Positions 1-7,815 of a stretch of 9,387 nucleotides of DNA are shown piece by piece. The stretch spans positions 1 to 9,387 of the forward strand of contig JASLEM010000162.1 in the NCBI GenBank assembly GCA_030151165.1, written 5' to 3'. Position 1 is the first letter of the stretch. Every line of letters begins with the position of its first letter. Position numbers and translations under genes: made by a program. The DNA comes from Burkholderiaceae bacterium. Its GTDB lineage: Bacteria; Pseudomonadota; Gammaproteobacteria; Burkholderiales; Burkholderiaceae. The notes below the pieces were generated by a model. That model saw only the letters and a list, made by a program, of their open reading frames with translations. It searched no databases and had not been told where the DNA came from.

Positions 1-439
1 ACATCATCATCGGCACGGCCGCGGTGAAGAGCCCGGGCTTCCTGAAGGACGCGTGCACCGCGTTCGGCGGCCACATCATCGTCGGCCTCGACGCCAAGGA
101 CGGCAAGGTCGCGACCGACGGCTGGAGCAAGCTCACGGGCCATGAAGTCGTCGACCTCGCGCTGAAGTTCCAGGACTACGGCGTCGAGGGCGTGATCTAC
201 ACCGACATCGGCCGCGACGGCATGCTCACCGGCATCAACATCGACGCCACGGTGAAGCTCGCGCAGGCGCTGACGATCCCCGTGATCGCATCCGGCGGCC
301 TGGCCGGCATCGCCGACATCGAGAAGCTCTGCGCCGTCGAAGGCGAGGGCGTCGAAGGCGTGATCTGCGGACGCTCGATCTACACCGGCGCGCTGGACTT
401 CGCCGTCGCGCAGACGCGCGCGGACGAGCTGCTCGCCTG

Positions 440-440
<1 letters not shown>
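1..440 (+). CDS. hisA: HisA, phosphoribosylformimino-AICAR-P isomerase (3' part)
   Basis: The 5' end lies outside the window; the first complete codon is at position 3, giving 145 residues and the TGA stop at 438-440. HisA is a cytosolic (beta/alpha)8 barrel that isomerises ProFAR to PRFAR, the fourth step of histidine synthesis. HisA proteins are about 245 residues, so roughly 100 are missing. The second catalytic aspartate (D127/D129 in studied HisA) matches the Asp of GLDAKDG at 90-92. The conserved Thr of [11 protein letters not shown] is at 201-203. The C-terminal phosphate-binding loops appear as VIASGG and [11 protein letters not shown]. The stop overlaps the hisF start by one base (TGATG), which points to translational coupling. 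Specificity for HisA over HisF rests on the GRDGML and CGRSIY motifs and on the order hisA-hisF. Confidence 0.97.
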
Positions 441-1219
<779 letters not shown>

Positions 1220-1265
1220 CCTGCCGCCGGCCGCGCGCCGCGCGTGCCGATGACTGCAAACGCAC

Positions 1266-1289
1266 GATCGACGGGCCTTCCCGTCGATT
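1266..1289 (+). other. Hairpin after hisF
   Basis: A 9-base perfect inverted repeat, ATCGACGGG / CCCGTCGAT, encloses a CCTT loop, with a G-T wobble pair extending it to 10. It lies 46 bases after the hisF stop and 53 bases before the rsmD start. No T-run follows, so it is not a textbook intrinsic terminator. It may still mark the 3' end of the his transcript or protect it. That role is inference. Confidence 0.45.
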
Positions 1290-1342
1290 CGGCAGCGCCC
1301 GCCCGCGATCCCGGCGAAAATGCGGGATGAAAGCCCGGCGCG

Positions 1343-2158
1343 ATGCCGGTGAACCCTCCCGTGAAGAACCTGCTCAAGTCCGATCGCCTGCGCTCGGCGT
1401 TGTCCCCGAAAGCCCCGCGCACGGCGCGCGGCGCTCCGTCGGCGGCCCAGCCCGCCAAGCCCGGCGCCCATGACCCGTGGGACGACGACAAGCCCGTGCG
1501 CAACACGCGCGCGGCCCGCGCCGAGCGCACGGCCGCCGCCGTGCCACCGGTCGAACTGACGCCCGCCCAGAAGGCGGCGCAGAAGCACGAGCGCCGCGCC
1601 GCCGTCCACGCGGCCCACGAGGTGCGCATCATCGGCGGCCAGTGGCGCCGTCACCTGCTGCCGGTGCCGGACCTGCCCGGCCTGCGCCCGACGCCCGACC
1701 GCGTGCGCGAGACGCTGTTCAACTGGCTGGGCCAGGACCTGACCGGCTGGAACGTGCTCGACGCGTTCGCCGGCACCGGCGTGCTCGGCTTCGAGGCCGC
1801 GTCGCGCGGCGCGGCCGCGGTGCAGATGCTGGAGCGCGAGACGAAGCTGGTCTCCGGCCTGTCCGCCTCGAAGAAGAAGCTCGGTGCCGACGCCGTCAAC
1901 ATCACGCAGGCCGATGCGCTGGCCTGGATGAAGCGTGCGCCCGCGCAGTTCGACCTCGTGCTGCTCGACCCGCCGTTCGACGCCAACCTGTTCGAGACGG
2001 CGCTCGCCGCGTCGTTGCACTGCGTCGTGCCGCAGGGCTGGATCTACCTCGAGGCGCCGGCGATGTTCGACGCTGCGTCGCTGGCTGAACGCGGCCTGGA
2101 GCTCTACCGGCATTCGCGCGCCGGCGCCGTGCACGCGCACCTGCTGCGCAAGCGCTGA
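1343..2158 (+). CDS. rsmD: RsmD-like 16S rRNA (guanine966-N2)-methyltransferase
   Basis: The 271-residue product is an SAM-dependent methyltransferase for G966 of 16S rRNA, acting during 30S assembly. The core starts near residue 93 with EVRIIGGQWRR, followed by the family block GLRPTPDRVRETLFNWL (113-129). SAM motif I is LDAFAGTGVLG (139-149) and the catalytic DPPF motif is at 209-212. E. coli RsmD is about 198 residues. The first ~92 residues here are an extra basic, Ala/Pro/Arg-rich segment with low complexity and no recognised domain. The ATG at 1343 keeps this extension. A GTG at 1622 (Val94) would give a near-canonical 178-residue protein, and neither start has a clear Shine-Dalgarno sequence. 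coaD and a ferredoxin follow in the same direction. The function call is firm; the start is less so. Confidence 0.93.
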   Translation: MPVNPPVKNLLKSDRLRSALSPKAPRTARGAPSAAQPAKPGAHDPWDDDKPVRNTRAARAERTAAAVPPVELTPAQKAAQKHERRAAVHAAHEVRIIGGQWRRHLLPVPDLPGLRPTPDRVRETLFNWLGQDLTGWNVLDAFAGTGVLGFEAASRGAAAVQMLERETKLVSGLSASKKKLGADAVNITQADALAWMKRAPAQFDLVLLDPPFDANLFETALAASLHCVVPQGWIYLEAPAMFDAASLAERGLELYRHSRAGAVHAHLLRKR

Positions 2159-2228
2159 AGCCTGCATTCGCGCGGCACGAACGCCATCCGGCCGTCGTTC
2201 CGCGCCGCCCGCGCCTACGCAAATTCGC

Positions 2229-2257
2229 TTAACCCGCCGCCGTCTCGACTGTGGAAT
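2229..2257 (+). promoter_or_regulatory. Candidate sigma70 promoter for coaD
   Basis: TTAACC (2229-2234) and TGGAAT (2252-2257) each match four of six consensus bases and are separated by 17 bases. They sit in a locally AT-richer patch of the 151-base gap between rsmD and coaD. Transcription would start near 2264, giving a leader of about 46 bases. This suggests that coaD and the ferredoxin can be expressed apart from rsmD. The matches are moderate and the call is an inference. Confidence 0.4.
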
Positions 2258-2295
2258 GATCGCGGCGTCGCCGCGTCGGCGTCCAACGACCTTCT

Positions 2296-2300
2296 GAAGG
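2296..2300 (+). promoter_or_regulatory. Shine-Dalgarno of coaD
   Basis: GAAGG lies nine bases before the ATG at 2310 and supports that start codon. Confidence 0.65.
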
Positions 2301-2309
2301 TTTCCGTCC

Positions 2310-2813
2310 ATGCAAAAGCCGCTCACCGCCGTCTATCCCGGAACCTTCGATCCGATGACCCTCGGTCACCAGGACCTGACGCGGCGCGCGAGCAACCTGT
2401 TCCCGCGGCTGATCCTGGCGGTCGCGGCGGGGCACCACAAGCGCACGATGTTCACGATCGCGGAGCGGCTGGAGATCGCGCGCGAGCTCGCCGCGCCGTA
2501 CAAGAACGTCGAGGTCGTCGCGTTCAGGGGGCTGCTGCGCGACTTCGTGGTCGAGAACGGCGGCAAGGTCGTCGTGCGCGGCCTGCGCGCGGTCAGCGAC
2601 TTCGAGTACGAGTTTCAGATGGCCGGCATGAACCGCCAGCTGATGCCCGACGTCGAGACGCTGTTCCTCACGCCGTCCGACCAGTACCAGTTCATCAGCG
2701 GCACCTTCGTGCGCGAGATTGCCATGCTGGGCGGTGATGTCTCCAAGTTCGTGGCACCCTTGGTGCTCGAACGGCTGAAGGATCGCATCTCGCAGCCACG
2801 CGACAACGCCTGA
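2310..2813 (+). CDS. coaD: CoaD, phosphopantetheine adenylyltransferase
   Basis: The 167-residue cytosolic enzyme transfers AMP from ATP to 4'-phosphopantetheine, giving dephospho-CoA, the penultimate step of coenzyme A synthesis. It has the nucleotidyltransferase signature [12 protein letters not shown] (9-20), with the (T/H)xGH histidine at residue 20. Further marks are HHKRTMF around Lys44, [13 protein letters not shown] (89-101) and the ATP-site motif [10 protein letters not shown] (129-138). The whole protein aligns with E. coli CoaD from memory, including [20 protein letters not shown] ribosome binding site supports the start. The neighbours rsmD and the YfhL-type ferredoxin are its usual partners in betaproteobacteria. 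The ferredoxin starts 51 bases downstream and is probably cotranscribed. Confidence 0.98.
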   Translation: MQKPLTAVYPGTFDPMTLGHQDLTRRASNLFPRLILAVAAGHHKRTMFTIAERLEIARELAAPYKNVEVVAFRGLLRDFVVENGGKVVVRGLRAVSDFEYEFQMAGMNRQLMPDVETLFLTPSDQYQFISGTFVREIAMLGGDVSKFVAPLVLERLKDRISQPRDNA

Positions 2814-3164
<351 letters not shown>

Positions 3165-3206
3165 CCGCACGCGCGCGACGCCGCGATCGAGGCCGCGCCG
3201 CGAGCC

Positions 3207-3833
3207 TCAGTTGCCCGGCAGGAAGATCGCGCTCGACCCCGACTTGAGCCGTGCCTTCGACGCCGTCGACGGCTTCCTGGGCTTCGGACACGCCACGAGG
3301 CGCGTCGGCACGCACGGTTTCGCGGCCGCGGCAGGCGACTTCCTCGGCGCGGACGCCGCGGCTTCGCGCTCGTGGCGCTGGGCCTCGAGCCAGCTCGCGA
3401 GGCGCTTGTCGCGCGCCGCGACATCCTCCGCCTGCAGGCGTTGCGACGCCGTGCGACCGTCGTTCACGTCGAGCGGCGGCGCGTCGTCGCACGGGCGCGC
3501 GGCGTAGCTGTTGCCGCAGCGATAGACCGCGCCGTCGGTCGGGGGTGGCGAGCCGTAGAGCCCGGGCGCGGGCAAGGGCCCGAGCGCGGCGGCGGTGACC
3601 GGCGCGCTCGCCGCGCGGGCGTGGCGCGTGGCGCGGGTGTCACGCGCGTCACGCGAGAAGGCGGTCGTGCAGCAGAGCGCGCCGGCGCACGCGAGCATCA
3701 GCGAGGCGATCGCCGGCCTGCGCGGACGTGTTGGCGGGCGTCGCCGCCGCGGCGCGATCGAGCTGCGCGACGCGTGCGTCGAGGCGCGATGCGAGGTGGG
3801 TCTAAAGAGGTGTCGGGTCGTCGATGTCGTCAC
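3207..3833 (-). CDS. Putative secreted DUF4124-like protein
   Basis: The 208-residue product begins with GTG at 3833-3831. That GTG overlaps the pth stop as GTGA and is preceded, after eight bases, by AGGAG, so I prefer it to the internal ATG at 3698. The N terminus has an Arg-rich stretch (residues 29-39) and then a hydrophobic segment, [15 protein letters not shown], which together resemble a long-leader signal peptide. Export to the periplasm is therefore likely. The mature part has [17 protein letters not shown], resembling the start of DUF4124 domains (Y-x-C ... RPC). It continues into a charged helical region (about residues 126-157) and a Lys/Pro/Ala-rich tail with two more cysteines. 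No enzymatic motif is seen and the function is unknown. It is probably cotranscribed with and translationally coupled to pth. DUF4124 membership is a resemblance call. Confidence 0.75.
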   Translation of the reverse strand: MTTSTTRHLFRPTSHRASTHASRSSIAPRRRRPPTRPRRPAIASLMLACAGALCCTTAFSRDARDTRATRHARAASAPVTAAALGPLPAPGLYGSPPPTDGAVYRCGNSYAARPCDDAPPLDVNDGRTASQRLQAEDVAARDKRLASWLEAQRHEREAAASAPRKSPAAAAKPCVPTRLVACPKPRKPSTASKARLKSGSSAIFLPGN

Positions 3834-4546
3834 TCTGCGGGCTCCTGCGTGCCGGCCGGAGCCGGCCCCGCAGGGCTCGCAGGGTTGGACGGCTTCGGCG
3901 TCTCCGCCCCGACTTTGGACATCAGGCCCGCCAGGATCGGATTGAGCTGGGGCGGGCGCGGCGGCTTCGGACGCGGCGGCTTGGCGTGGATCTTCATCAT
4001 CGCCTTGTCCATGTCGCCCGCCAGCAGCAGATCGAGCGATTTCAGGCTCTCGTCGACATTGCCCTCGATTAACTGCCGTTCTGCCGCGGGCGGCTTGCGC
4101 AGCACGTAGGCCGCGACCTCGCCCTTGTGGCCCGGATGGCCGATCCCGAGGCGCAGGCGCCAGAAATCCGGCGTGCCGAGCTGCGCCTGGATGTCCTTCA
4201 GGCCGTTGTGCCCGCCGTTGCCGCCGCCCTTCTTGAACTTCATCTGGCCGGGGTCGATGTCCAGCTCGTCGTGCACGACCAGGATTTCCTCGGGCAGGAT
4301 CTTGAAGAAGCGCGCGAGCGGCGCGACGGCCTTGCCCGAGAGGTTCATGTAGGTCAGTGGCTGCAGCAGCCAGACCGGGCCCTCGGGCCGGTTCACGCGC
4401 GCGACGAAGCCGTGGTACTTCGGGTCGTGCACCAGCGTGCCGCTGAGCTGGCGCGCGGCCTGGTCGACCCACCAGAAGCCGGCGTTGTGGCGCGTGTCCT
4501 CGTATTCCGCCCCGGGGTTGCCGAGGCCGACGATCAATCGAATCAT
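3830..4546 (-). CDS. pth: Pth, peptidyl-tRNA hydrolase
   Basis: The 238-residue cytosolic enzyme cleaves the ester of peptidyl-tRNAs that drop off the ribosome, recycling tRNA; it is usually essential. The N terminus [23 protein letters not shown] carries Asn10 and catalytic His20. Asn68 (TYMNLSG), Asp93 (VHDELD) and Asn114 (GGHNG) all fall at the E. coli numbering. E. coli Pth is 194 residues. Here about 50 extra residues from ~188 form a Pro/Lys/Ala-rich tail ([11 protein letters not shown] and beyond) that looks disordered. The ATG lies only seven bases after the stop of the upstream acetyltransferase-NTF2 gene, and the stop overlaps the next gene, so it sits inside an operon. Leu159 is a TTA codon, rare in DNA of this composition. 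pth is commonly next to rplY; here they are about 4 kb apart. Confidence 0.98.
   Translation of the reverse strand: MIRLIVGLGNPGAEYEDTRHNAGFWWVDQAARQLSGTLVHDPKYHGFVARVNRPEGPVWLLQPLTYMNLSGKAVAPLARFFKILPEEILVVHDELDIDPGQMKFKKGGGNGGHNGLKDIQAQLGTPDFWRLRLGIGHPGHKGEVAAYVLRKPPAAERQLIEGNVDESLKSLDLLLAGDMDKAMMKIHAKPPRPKPPRPPQLNPILAGLMSKVGAETPKPSNPASPAGPAPAGTQEPAE
3842..3846 (-). promoter_or_regulatory. Shine-Dalgarno deciding the GTG start at 3833
   Basis: On the minus strand AGGAG is followed by eight bases and then GTG. It lies inside the last codons of pth. This selects the GTG overlapping the pth stop as the start of the secreted protein. Confidence 0.6.
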
Positions 4547-4553
4547 GAGCCGA

Positions 4554-5498
4554 TTATCCGTGCTCGGGCTCGGGCGGCACGTCGTCCGTCCACTGCACCG
4601 CCGCGATTTTCCAGCCGCGCGCCGTGCGCACGAACTGCAGCATCTTCGTACCGCTGCCGCCGTAAGGCCGGCCGTCGAGCGTGCCGCGCTTGGTGTAGCG
4701 CAGCCAGCGTTGCGCGATCGCGCCGGCGAACTCGGTGCGGTGCTCGGTCTCGTGTTCCTCGAAGTCGACGAGCCGGCCGCGCAGCAGCAGCTCGGCGCGC
4801 GGCGCGATGAAGCCGTGAACGTCGGTCGTCGTCACGGTGCCGAGCGCGTCGGCGACGCGGATCGTGGCGTCGAGCAGGAAGTGGTGCGGCAGCGCGGCGA
4901 GGGTCGGGATCGCGCCGTCGCGGTTGGTGAAGGCCGAGAAGAAGCGCCGCGTGAGGGCGTCGACCTGCGCGCGGTCGTCGCCGATGTCGGCGCGCGTCGA
5001 CTTGTAGAGCCGCGTCTCGCGCTCCTCGCCGACGAGCCGCGTCAGGCCCTCGTCGCGCAGGCCGACCTGCGCGAGCACGGCACCCGACGCGATGTTGTCC
5101 GGATTCGTGATGCCCCAGATCTCCGGCAGCCCGAGCACGTCGAAGCCGTAGCGCACGCTGGCCGCGGCGGCCTCGGTCGCATAGCCGTGGCCGCGGTATT
5201 CGGGCAGCAGCGCGTAGCCGACGTCGACCTCCATCAGCGAGTCGCGCTTGACCAGCCCGCACATGCCGACGACCGCGCCGTCCTCGATCCGCTCGATCGC
5301 CCAGAAGCCGAAGCCGAGCCGACCGTAGACCGCGGTGTGGCGTGTCGCGATCCAGTGCTCGGCCTGCCTGCGCGTGCGGACGTTGCGCTCGCCGATGTTC
5401 TTGAGCCAGCCGGGGTCGTTGAGCTGGCGGCGGATGAACGGAGCGTCGGCCATGGTGAACCAGCGCAGGCGGAGGCGGGGAGTCTGCAGGATCAGCAT
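4554..5498 (-). CDS. GNAT N-acetyltransferase fused to SnoaL/NTF2-like domain
   Basis: The 314-residue protein has two domains. Residues 1-168 are a RimJ/RimL-type GNAT domain: [21 protein letters not shown] at the start, then [20 protein letters not shown] (91-110) with the acetyl-CoA pyrophosphate loop RGHGYA, and [16 protein letters not shown] near its end. Residues ~176-306 resemble SnoaL/NTF2-like folds: [15 protein letters not shown], then [23 protein letters not shown], and a closing [16 protein letters not shown] strand. No in-frame ATG, GTG or stop lies at the junction (codons near 4960-5005), so this reads as one fused gene. The substrate is unknown; GNAT members of this branch modify protein N termini or small amines. 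It starts 14 bases after the argP-like stop and ends 7 bases before pth. No Shine-Dalgarno sequence is seen, so translation may depend on coupling. Confidence 0.88.
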   Translation of the reverse strand: MLILQTPRLRLRWFTMADAPFIRRQLNDPGWLKNIGERNVRTRRQAEHWIATRHTAVYGRLGFGFWAIERIEDGAVVGMCGLVKRDSLMEVDVGYALLPEYRGHGYATEAAAASVRYGFDVLGLPEIWGITNPDNIASGAVLAQVGLRDEGLTRLVGEERETRLYKSTRADIGDDRAQVDALTRRFFSAFTNRDGAIPTLAALPHHFLLDATIRVADALGTVTTTDVHGFIAPRAELLLRGRLVDFEEHETEHRTEFAGAIAQRWLRYTKRGTLDGRPYGGSGTKMLQFVRTARGWKIAAVQWTDDVPPEPEHG

Positions 5499-5512
5499 CG
5501 TTCGAACGGGAT

Positions 5513-6469
5513 TCAGGTGGGCGACAACGCCGAGCGCGCGCCGGCGATCAGCGCCTGGCCGATCTGCTCCATCAGGCCGGGGCGGGCGTGCGGCGCGGCG
5601 GTGTCGGGCGCGGCGTCGGTGTCGCCGCCGGTGCCGAGCTTCCATTGGTGCCAGTAGAGCGCGACGTCGATCGTCACCTCCGGGCGGATGGCGGTCAAGG
5701 CGCCGGTGTCGAGGTGCGGGCGGGCGAGCAGCTCGGGGATGACGGCGACCCCCCAGCCCATCACGGCCGCGCGCGCGCCGGCCTCGCTCGACGGCACGTA
5801 GCGCTCCTTCAACCGCGGCGCGCGCACGCCCATCGCGGCCGAGACCCACTGCGCCTGCATGTCGTCCTTGCGGTTGAAGACGATGAACGGCAGCTTGGCG
5901 AAGTTCGCCTCGTTGAGCCCGCCGGGCAGGTGCTGCGCGATGAAGGCCGGGCTCGCGACGGCGATATAGCGCATGCGGCCAAGCGCCTGGCAGGTGCAGC
6001 CGCGCAGCGCCATCGAGACGGTGCTGACGCACCCGAGCACCTCGCCCTCGCGCAGGCGGTCGTGCGTGAAGTCCTGGTCGTCGACGATCAGCTCGAGGCC
6101 GTAGCCCTCGCGTTGGCCGGCGTGGACGAGCGTGTCGAGCGCGCCCAGCACCCAGGTCGCGAGGCTGTCGGCATTGATCGCGATCGGCAGGCGCTCCTCG
6201 CGCATCTGGCTCGCGCCGAGCTCGCGCGCGGCGTCGGCACGCAGCGCCTGCAGCTGGCGCGCATAGCGCAGCAGCACCTTGCCGGCCTCGGTCATGCGCA
6301 GCGGGCGCGAGCGCACGACGAGCAGCTGGCCGACCTGCGTCTCGAGCGCGCGCAGCCGCTGCGACACCGCCGACTGCGTGATCGACAGCAGCTGCGCCGC
6401 CCGTTCGAAGCTGCCGGCTTCCGCGAGGGCGGCCAGGCATTCGAGCGCTGCGGGGTCGAGCAGGTTCAT
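5513..6469 (-). CDS. LysR-family regulator, ArgP/IciA-like
   Basis: The 318-residue protein is a LysR-type regulator. The N-terminal winged helix-turn-helix is FERAAQLLSITQSAVSQRLRALE (about 21-43). The effector domain closely follows E. coli ArgP from memory: INADSLATWVLGAL (98-111), GEVLGCVS, FNRKDDM, PSSEA and ALYWHQWKLG. ArgP/LysG proteins sense lysine or arginine and activate exporters such as argO/lysE. Here no exporter is adjacent. Instead the gene is divergent from ald, so it may respond to an amino acid and control alanine catabolism; this is inference. A Gly/Asp/Ala-rich insert near residues 276-296 has no counterpart in E. coli ArgP. The ATG at 6469 lacks a clear Shine-Dalgarno sequence but gives a normal N terminus. 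The two genes downstream follow closely and are probably cotranscribed. Confidence 0.93.
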   Translation of the reverse strand: MNLLDPAALECLAALAEAGSFERAAQLLSITQSAVSQRLRALETQVGQLLVVRSRPLRMTEAGKVLLRYARQLQALRADAARELGASQMREERLPIAINADSLATWVLGALDTLVHAGQREGYGLELIVDDQDFTHDRLREGEVLGCVSTVSMALRGCTCQALGRMRYIAVASPAFIAQHLPGGLNEANFAKLPFIVFNRKDDMQAQWVSAAMGVRAPRLKERYVPSSEAGARAAVMGWGVAVIPELLARPHLDTGALTAIRPEVTIDVALYWHQWKLGTGGDTDAAPDTAAPHARPGLMEQIGQALIAGARSALSPT

Positions 6470-6485
6470 AAGTGCCGCTACTGTA

Positions 6486-6502
6486 ATCGCAGTAATTGCG
6501 AT
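6486..6502. promoter_or_regulatory. 17-base dyad, candidate regulator-binding site
   Basis: ATCGCA and TGCGAT form a perfect 6+6 inverted repeat around GTAAT in the argP-like/ald intergenic region. The same stretch also reads as two imperfect 9-base direct repeats beginning GTAAT. It lies 16 bases upstream of the regulator start codon, in an AT-rich island. LysR regulators usually bind such dyads and autoregulate from divergent promoters. Binding by this regulator is inferred. Confidence 0.5.
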
Positions 6503-6507
6503 GCGAC

Positions 6508-6536
6508 TTCACATCGCCTGCCGGACTCGCCACCAT
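6508..6536 (+). promoter_or_regulatory. Weak candidate promoter for ald
   Basis: TTCACA (6508-6513) matches five of six -35 bases. The hexamer 17 bases on, CACCAT (6531-6536), matches only three of six -10 bases. A poor -10 box would fit a promoter needing an activator. The dyad at 6486-6502 would then centre near -49. This is speculative. Confidence 0.25.
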
Positions 6537-6540
6537 CGAT

Positions 6541-6554
6541 GTTCGAGTTCGAAC
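6541..6554. repeat. 14-base palindrome in the ald leader
   Basis: GTTCGA-GT-TCGAAC is a 6+6 inverted repeat 66 bases before the ald start. Its right part contains GTTCGAAC, also found within CGTTCGAACG at 5499-5508 just before the acetyltransferase gene. It could be a second operator half or chance in GC-rich DNA. Confidence 0.3.
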
Positions 6555-6609
6555 AACCAGGCCCCGCCGGCGGTTCTCACGAGGCATCCCGGCGCGCCGC
6601 AGACGACTT

Positions 6610-6613
6610 GGAG
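6610..6613 (+). promoter_or_regulatory. Shine-Dalgarno of ald
   Basis: GGAG lies seven bases before the ATG at 6621 and confirms the ald start. Confidence 0.6.
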
Positions 6614-6620
6614 ACATCCC

Positions 6621-7736
6621 ATGAAGATCGGCGTTCCGAAGGAAATCAAGAACCACGAATACCGCGTCGGCCTGACGCCCGCGAGCGTGCGCGAGTTCGT
6701 CGCCCACGGCCACTCGGTGATGGTGCAGGCCGGAGCCGGCGCGGCGATCGGGCTCGACGACGCGCAGTACCGCGCGGCGGGCGCGTCGATCGTCGACGGC
6801 GCGGCCGAGGTGTTTCGCGCGAGCGACATGATCGTCAAGGTCAAGGAGCCGCAGCCCGCCGAGTGCGCGATGCTGCGCCCGGGCCAGCTGCTCTACACCT
6901 ACTTGCACCTCGCACCCGACCCCGAGCAGACGGCCGCGCTGGTGAAGTCCGGCGCGGTGTGCGTGGCCTACGAGACCATCACCGGCGCGAACGGCGGCCT
7001 GCCGCTGCTGGCGCCGATGAGCGAGGTCGCGGGGCGCATGTCGATCCAGGCCGGCGCGGCGCACCTCGAGAAGAGCAAGGGCGGCATGGGCGTGCTGCTG
7101 GGCGGCGTGCCGGGCGTGGCGCCGGCGCAGGTCGCGATCCTCGGCGCGGGCGTGGTCGGCACGCATGCGCTGCAGTGCGCCGTCGGCGCGGGCGCGCGCG
7201 TGACCGTCCTCGACAAGAACGTCGACCGCCTGCGCCAGCTCGACCTCGTGTTCGGCAACCGCATCACGACGCTCTATTCGAACGCGCAGTCGGTCGAGGA
7301 GTCGGTGCTCGCGGCCGACCTCGTCGTCGGCGGCGTGCTGATCCCCGGCGCCGCGGCGCCCAAGCTCGTGACGCGCGAGATGATCTCGCGCATGAAGAAG
7401 GGCGCGGTCGTGGTCGACGTCGCGATCGACCAGGGCGGCTGCTTCGAGACCTCGCACGCCACCACGCACGCCGAGCCGACCTACGTCGTCGACGGCGTCG
7501 TCCACTATTGCGTCGCGAACATGCCCGGCGCGGTCGCGCGCACGTCGACCTTCGCGCTCAACAACGCGACGATCGGCCCCGGCCTCGCGCTCGCCGACCA
7601 CGGCTGGAAGGCCGCGATGCGCGCGAACCCGCACCTGCTGGCCGGGCTCAACGTGGCCGAGGGCAAGGTGACGTTCGAGGCCGTGGCGAAGGGGCTGGGC
7701 TACGACTGGACGCCGGCCGACACGCTGCTGCACTGA
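6621..7736 (+). CDS. ald: Ald, alanine dehydrogenase
   Basis: The 371-residue cytosolic enzyme, the standard family length, interconverts L-alanine plus NAD+ and pyruvate, ammonia and NADH. It lets cells use alanine as a carbon and nitrogen source or fix ammonia. Residues known from Mycobacterium tuberculosis Ald are at the same numbers: Arg15 (NHEYRVG), Lys75 (KVKEP), His96 (LHLAPD) and Asp270 (VDVAIDQGG). The NAD-binding Rossmann loop is ILGAGVVG (173-180), followed by the acidic VTVLDKN end of beta-2 (Asp198). The C-terminal NMPGAVARTST (300-310) is also typical. A GGAG ribosome binding site precedes the ATG. It is transcribed divergently from the ArgP-like gene, which suggests local control. 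It is followed after 79 bases by psd in the same direction, with no clear terminator between. Confidence 0.98.
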   Translation: MKIGVPKEIKNHEYRVGLTPASVREFVAHGHSVMVQAGAGAAIGLDDAQYRAAGASIVDGAAEVFRASDMIVKVKEPQPAECAMLRPGQLLYTYLHLAPDPEQTAALVKSGAVCVAYETITGANGGLPLLAPMSEVAGRMSIQAGAAHLEKSKGGMGVLLGGVPGVAPAQVAILGAGVVGTHALQCAVGAGARVTVLDKNVDRLRQLDLVFGNRITTLYSNAQSVEESVLAADLVVGGVLIPGAAAPKLVTREMISRMKKGAVVVDVAIDQGGCFETSHATTHAEPTYVVDGVVHYCVANMPGAVARTSTFALNNATIGPGLALADHGWKAAMRANPHLLAGLNVAEGKVTFEAVAKGLGYDWTPADTLLH

Positions 7737-7800
7737 CGCCGCCGCGGCGAGGCGGGCGAGCCGGTTGCCGCGACACTCGGGCCCACCGGATGTCGCCAGA

Positions 7801-7806
7801 TAAAAT
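7801..7806 (+). promoter_or_regulatory. -10-like box of psd, nearly leaderless
   Basis: TAAAAT matches five of six consensus -10 bases and stands out in GC-rich DNA. Only nine bases separate it from the psd ATG at 7816, so the transcript would begin about three bases before, or at, the start codon. No good -35 box is found at 16-18 bases. No Shine-Dalgarno sequence is present, in keeping with a leaderless message. Confidence 0.4.
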
Positions 7807-7815
7807 CGACCGGAT

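Noticed and set aside
3189..3208. GAGGC...GCCTC inverted repeat between the ferredoxin and the secreted-protein gene
   Set aside because: The stem is only five bases with a ten-base loop and has no T-run, so it is not supported as a terminator.
3834..4472. Upstream extension of the secreted-protein frame into pth
   Set aside because: It is a shadow of pth in another frame. A GTG with a good ribosome binding site at 3833 explains the real gene.
7765..7770. TTGCCG as the -35 box for psd
   Set aside because: It lies 30 bases before the TAAAAT box, far from the 16-18 base spacing needed.
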